A DNA stretch of 9,829 bases from JBDHRG01 sp039807445 (GTDB taxonomy: Bacteria; Pseudomonadota; Gammaproteobacteria; Competibacterales; Competibacteraceae), in assembly GCA_039807445.1 (NCBI GenBank), contig JBDHRG010000141.1:1-9829 (forward strand), given 5' to 3'. Below the pieces are notes generated by a model. That model did no database searches, was not told where the DNA came from, and saw only the letters and a program-made list of their open reading frames with translations. How positions within the stretch are numbered: position 1 is the first letter of the stretch; the number at the start of each line of letters is the position of its first letter. Position numbers and translations under genes: made by a program. Of the stretch, positions 7,074 to 9,829 are shown in pieces.

Positions 7074-7185
7074 CGCGCGAGGACAGCGATGAGGAATGAG
7101 GCGAGATACGCATTGCCTCGTGACCCGTTCCCAGGTCAGGCGGAACGCGCAGCCGATCAACCGCCGCCTGCTCCGCCGGAGGCGT

Positions 7186-7191
7186 TATGAT
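7186..7191 (+). promoter_or_regulatory. Possible -10 element for the queCDE cluster
   Basis: TATGAT within GCGTTATGATCC, in the 186-bp gap before queC, is a 5-of-6 match to TATAAT. No recognisable -35 lies 16-18 bases upstream, so it is a weak candidate that would give a leader of about 60 bases. The rest of the gap shows only a weak 5-bp stem (GAGGC/GCCTC, 7098-7119) without a T-tract. I see no preQ1 riboswitch-like sequence. Confidence 0.3.
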
Positions 7192-7259
7192 CCGCGGGCG
7201 TGGCGGCGATGGGCGGGCCGTCGCGCCGTCCATCCGCTGTCCGCCCGGGTCTCGAGCCA

Positions 7260-7940
7260 ATGCCGAAAGCCCTCGTCGTCCTGTCCGGCGGACAGGATTC
7301 CACCACCTGCCTGTACTGGGCGCTGGACCGCTTCGGCCGGGATCGGGTCGAGACACTGAGCTTCGACTACGGCCAGCGCCACCGCATCGAGCTCGACTGC
7401 GCACGCGAGGTCGCCGCGATCGCCGGCGTGCCCAACACCGTGCTGCCGATCGACACCTTCGCCGCACTCGGCGGCAGCGCGCTGACCTCGGATGCGATCG
7501 CCGTGCCGCACGAGGACGCCGCAGCCGGCAGCCTGCCGAGCACCTTCGTTCCCGGGCGCAACCTGATCTTCGTGACCTTCGCCGCGGCGTACGCGTATCC
7601 GCGCGGCATCCGCGACCTCGTCGTCGGCGTCGCGCAGACCGACTACAGCGGCTACCCTGACTGCCGCGAAAACACGCTGAAGGCGCTCGAGCTGGCGCTG
7701 CGGCTCGGCATGGCGTTCGACGTCAGCATCCACGCGCCGCTGATGTTCAAGACCAAGGCCGAGACGGTGGCGATGGCGCAGGCGCTCGGCGCGCTGCCGG
7801 CGCTCGCGCACAGCCACACCTGCTACGAGGGGCGGCAGCCGCCGTGCGGCGAGTGCGCCGCGTGTCGGCTGCGCGCCAGGGGTTTCGAGGAGGCCGGCAT
7901 CGCCGACCCGCTGGTCGAGCGCTTCCGGGGCACGGCATGA
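7260..7940 (+). CDS. queC: 7-cyano-7-deazaguanine synthase QueC
   Basis: QueC converts 7-carboxy-7-deazaguanine to preQ0 using ATP and ammonia, the last step of preQ0 synthesis on the way to queuosine in tRNA. The 226-aa protein has the PP-loop ATPase motif SGGQDS (9-14), FDYGQRH (35-41), the conserved TFVPGRNL (95-102) and DYSGYPDCR (128-136), and a zinc site C188...C196-x2-C199-x2-C202. Length is normal. The ATG at 7260 gives the usual MPKALVVLSGG N-terminus; an in-frame ATG at 7200 would add 20 unconserved residues. The stop overlaps the queD start by 4 bp (ATGA), a sign of translational coupling. Confidence 0.96.
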   Translation: MPKALVVLSGGQDSTTCLYWALDRFGRDRVETLSFDYGQRHRIELDCAREVAAIAGVPNTVLPIDTFAALGGSALTSDAIAVPHEDAAAGSLPSTFVPGRNLIFVTFAAAYAYPRGIRDLVVGVAQTDYSGYPDCRENTLKALELALRLGMAFDVSIHAPLMFKTKAETVAMAQALGALPALAHSHTCYEGRQPPCGECAACRLRARGFEEAGIADPLVERFRGTA

Positions 7941-9037
7941 GCCATGAGCACGCTCATTTCGTCGCCTGCGCGCCGTTCGAAGCGGCCTGCCGCATCGAGC
8001 AGCTGCCGCACGGGCATCCGAGCCGCCGGCTGCACGGCCACAGCTATGCGGCGCGCGTGCGCGCACGGCTGCCGGACGGCTGGGGCGGCTTCGCCGGCGC
8101 CGAAACCGAAGCGCTGGCCGCGCGGCTGGCGGACGCGGTCGCGCCGCTCGACTACGGCCTGTTGAACGAGTACCTCGCGGTGCCGACCGACGAGAACCTG
8201 GCGCGCTGGATCCGCGCGCGGCTGGCCGGCGTTCCCGGGATCGAATCGGTCGGCGTGATGAGCACGCGCGACCAGGGCGTCGACCTCGACTCGGCGGGGC
8301 AGGCGCACGTCTGGCGGCGCTTCCGTTTCGAGGCAGCGCACCAGTTGCCGAACGTGCCGGCGGGACACCCGTGCGGGCGCATGCACGGCCACGGCTTCGA
8401 GGTGATCCTGCACGCCAACCAGGACCTCGGTGCACGCGACATGGCGGTCGACCTCGACCACCTCGCCGCGCTCTGGGCGCCGGTCGGCGCCGAGCTGCAC
8501 CACGGCTGCCTGAACGACATTCCCGGGCTCGAGAATCCGACCAGCGAAGTCCTCGCCGCCTGGCTATGGGCGCGGATCAAGCCGCAGCTGCCCGAGCTGT
8601 CGTGGGTCACGGTGTACGAGACGATCACCGCCGGCTGCCATTACGACGGCGCGCACTACCGGATCTGGAAGGAGCAGCGCTTCGAGGCGGCGCTGGCGCT
8701 GGTGCAGGCCCCGGCCACCGACCCGCGGCGGCGGCTGCACGGCCACAGCTATGTAGTAAGGCTGCACCTTTCGGCGCCACTCGATGCTGCGGCAGGGTGG
8801 TGCGTCGACTACGGCGAAGTCAAGGCGCGCTTCGAGCCGCTTTACCGTCAGCTCGACCACCGCCGCCTCGACGCGCTCGAAGGTCTGGCGCAGGCCGATG
8901 CGGCGGCGCTGGCGCGCTGGGTTCGCGCGCGGATGGCGGCGACGCTGCCCGAGCTCGACCGCGTCGACGTGCTCGAGACGCCCGGCTGCGGCGCGGTGCT
9001 CACCTGGGGCGAGCTCGGTCCGGCGCTGCCGGGGTAG
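7937..9037 (+). CDS. queD: Three-domain QueD: 6-carboxy-5,6,7,8-tetrahydropterin synthase with tandem PTPS domains
   Basis: QueD turns dihydroneopterin triphosphate into 6-carboxytetrahydropterin for queuosine. The usual protein is about 120 aa with one PTPS (T-fold) domain; this one is 366 aa with three. Domain 1 (about 1-115): zinc pair H33/H35 kept, but Cys replaces the first zinc His (C18), Ser the catalytic Cys (S29), and D72-Y73 the Asp-His pair; the anchoring Glu is lost (S109). Domain 2 (about 122-240): zinc H135/H150/H152, catalytic C146 and anchor E228 present, but the Asp-His pair reads H188-H189. Domain 3 (about 241-366): first zinc His is L253, the Cys position is R264, but H268/H270, D307-H308 and E347 are kept. 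Domain 2 resembles E. coli QueD most (HPCGRMHGH, LNDIPGLENPTSEVLA). No frameshift or stop is seen. The ATG at 7937 overlaps the queC stop. Domain pairing into one site is inference. Confidence 0.9.
   Translation: MSHEHAHFVACAPFEAACRIEQLPHGHPSRRLHGHSYAARVRARLPDGWGGFAGAETEALAARLADAVAPLDYGLLNEYLAVPTDENLARWIRARLAGVPGIESVGVMSTRDQGVDLDSAGQAHVWRRFRFEAAHQLPNVPAGHPCGRMHGHGFEVILHANQDLGARDMAVDLDHLAALWAPVGAELHHGCLNDIPGLENPTSEVLAAWLWARIKPQLPELSWVTVYETITAGCHYDGAHYRIWKEQRFEAALALVQAPATDPRRRLHGHSYVVRLHLSAPLDAAAGWCVDYGEVKARFEPLYRQLDHRRLDALEGLAQADAAALARWVRARMAATLPELDRVDVLETPGCGAVLTWGELGPALPG
8027..8048 (+). repeat. 22-bp exact direct repeat, copy 1 (queD domain 1)
   Basis: These 22 bases are identical to 8732-8753, 705 bp (235 codons) further on in the same frame. 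Both encode the RLHGHSY zinc-motif segment. The matching part of domain 2 differs (RMHGHGF), so the identity ties domain 1 to domain 3. Confidence 0.85.
8732..8753 (+). repeat. 22-bp exact direct repeat, copy 2 (queD domain 3)
   Basis: This is the second copy of the 22-base identity at 8027-8048. The match breaks on both sides immediately (C versus G at the left, C versus T at the right), so the exact match is confined to the HGH motif codons. Confidence 0.85.
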
Positions 9038-9040
9038 AGG
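9036..9040 (+). promoter_or_regulatory. Ribosome binding site of queE
   Basis: AGAGG overlaps the end of the queD stop codon (TAG, 9035-9037) and lies six bases before the queE ATG at 9047, supporting coupled translation and this start. Confidence 0.5.
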
Positions 9041-9046
9041 CCAGCG

Positions 9047-9697
9047 ATGACGTACTCGGTCAAGGAAATCTTCTACACGCTGCAGGGCGAAGGCGCGCAG
9101 GCCGGCCGCCCGGCGGTGTTCTGCCGCTTCAGTGGCTGCAATCTGTGGAGCGGCCGCGAACGGGACCGCGCGCAGGCGGTATGCCGCTTCTGCGACACCG
9201 ACTTCGTCGGCACCGACGGCGAGGGCGGCGGCAGGTTCGCCGACGCCGCGCAGCTCGCGTCCGCGGTCGCCGCGCACTGGCCCTGGGACACCGCCTTCGC
9301 TGGCGCCAGGCCTTACGTGGTGTGCACCGGCGGCGAGCCGCTGCTGCAGCTCGACGCGGCGCTGGTCGAGGCGCTGCACGCGCGCAGCTTTGAGGTCGCG
9401 GTCGAAACCAACGGCACGGTGGAGCCGCCGCCCGGCATCGACTGGATCTGCGTCAGCCCCAAGGCGGATGCGCCCCTCAGGCTGCTGGGCGGCGACGAGC
9501 TGAAGCTGGTCTACCCGCAGCCCGAGCCCCAGGCGCAGCCCGAGCGCTTCAACGGTCTCGGCTTCCGCCACTTCTTCCTGCAGCCCATGGACGGCCCCGA
9601 CCGCGAAGCCAACACCGCTGCGGCGCTCACCTATTGCCTGGCACACCCGCCGTGGCGGATCGGGCTGCAGACGCACAAGCTGCTGCACATTCCCTGA
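9047..9697 (+). CDS. queE: 7-carboxy-7-deazaguanine synthase QueE (radical SAM)
   Basis: QueE rearranges 6-carboxytetrahydropterin, the QueD product, into 7-carboxy-7-deazaguanine with a 4Fe-4S cluster and S-adenosylmethionine. The 216-aa protein begins with the typical KEIFYTLQGEG. The cluster motif is C31-x14-C46-x2-C49 instead of the common CX3CX2C; the same CX14CX2C spacing is known from Burkholderia multivorans QueE, so it is a recognised variant. SAM- and substrate-site motifs follow: TGGEP (94-98), VETNGT (119-124), SPKA (137-140), ELKLVYP (151-157) and LQP (178-180), then the C-terminal QTHKLLHIP. Length is normal. It begins nine bases after queD and closes the cluster. Confidence 0.96.
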   Translation: MTYSVKEIFYTLQGEGAQAGRPAVFCRFSGCNLWSGRERDRAQAVCRFCDTDFVGTDGEGGGRFADAAQLASAVAAHWPWDTAFAGARPYVVCTGGEPLLQLDAALVEALHARSFEVAVETNGTVEPPPGIDWICVSPKADAPLRLLGGDELKLVYPQPEPQAQPERFNGLGFRHFFLQPMDGPDREANTAAALTYCLAHPPWRIGLQTHKLLHIP

Positions 9698-9779
9698 ACG
9701 ACAAGGAAGCGCCCACGCGGTCCGGCAGGGGCGTGATCGATGACGAAGCGGGGAGGAAGGTAAAGCGCAGGCAGGAAAA

Positions 9780-9829
9780 TGGCGCGCCCGAAGGGATTCG
9801 AACCCCTGACCTCTGCCTCCGGAGGGCAG
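9780..9829 (-). tRNA. tRNA-Arg(CCG), 3' part (5' part beyond the window)
   Basis: Read on the minus strand, the segment gives the anticodon arm CTGCC-CTCCGGA-GGCAG (anticodon CCG, arginine), a variable region, the T-arm AGGGG-TTCGAAT-CCCTT, the acceptor 3' strand CGGGCGC, discriminator G and an encoded CCA (TGG at 9780-9782 on the plus strand). The acceptor strand matches the GCGCCCG start known for proteobacterial tRNA-Arg(CCG). Only positions from about 27 to 76 are in the window; the D-arm and 5' acceptor strand lie to the right. It is convergent with queE, with an 82-bp gap in which no terminator or other feature is recognised. Confidence 0.95.

Noticed and set aside
7098..7119. Stem GAGGC/GCCTC after the EEP gene as a terminator
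   Set aside because: The stem is only 5 bp with a 12-base loop and no T-run, too weak to support.
7185..8435. Minus-strand open frame opposite queC and queD
   Set aside because: The composition is dominated by Arg, Ala and Pro with no domain, opposite two well-supported genes.
7937..9037. Three separate queD genes joined by sequencing error
   Set aside because: The frame is continuous with no internal start plus ribosome binding site at the domain joins, and the complementary residue losses argue for a real single protein.
9780..9829. tRNA-Arg as the attachment site of an integrated element
   Set aside because: No integrase or duplicated tRNA 3' end is seen in the window; the neighbouring genes are core metabolism.

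Overview
The window is GC-rich chromosomal DNA that reads as a betaproteobacterium, probably Rhodocyclales-like (Azoarcus/Thauera type). This rests on a cytochrome c4 gene next to System II (ResB/CcsA) cytochrome c maturation genes and a DsbA-type oxidoreductase, with the GTPase gene engB divergent from them, and on a QueE with the long CX14CX2C loop known from Burkholderia. The taxonomic call is inference from gene content and codon style; no database search was possible.

Layout. (1) Bases 1-757 are the right-hand part of an IS200/IS605-type insertion: the C-terminal two-thirds of a TnpB RNA-guided nuclease with catalytic residues intact, then a right-end hairpin (729-748) and a GTCAA terminus at 753-757. 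The left end and any tnpA lie outside. (2) engB (minus strand) abuts the insertion. Its reading frame has no stop at the junction and runs about 21 codons into the insertion end, stopping at 692-694. (3) A 207-bp divergent region carries a good sigma70-like promoter for cytochrome c4 (1571-2179), which ends in a strong Rho-independent terminator (2223-2251). (4) A compact plus-strand cluster follows: resB, ccsA, a dsbA-like gene and an endonuclease/exonuclease/phosphatase-family gene (2379-7073). (5) After about 190 bp comes queC-queD-queE (7260-9697), with a 4-bp overlap and a 9-bp gap. (6) The window ends inside a minus-strand tRNA-Arg(CCG).

How the genes work together. ResB and CcsA form the membrane complex that moves haem out of the cytoplasm and attaches it to CXXCH motifs, such as the two in cytochrome c4. 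The DsbA-like protein handles thiols in the same compartment. QueD, QueE and QueC act in that order to make preQ0 from dihydroneopterin triphosphate, the precursor of queuosine in tRNA.

The most unusual element is the queD gene. It encodes three tandem PTPS/QueD domains (366 aa instead of about 120). Only the middle domain keeps the zinc ligands and catalytic Cys, but it has lost the catalytic Asp. The third domain has lost the Cys and one zinc His but keeps the Asp-His pair. Because the PTPS-family triad is known to form between subunits, the protein looks like a covalent pseudo-trimer with one composite active site. The second notable element is the TnpB insertion at the 3' end of an essential GTPase gene, where the insertion supplies the gene's last codons and stop.
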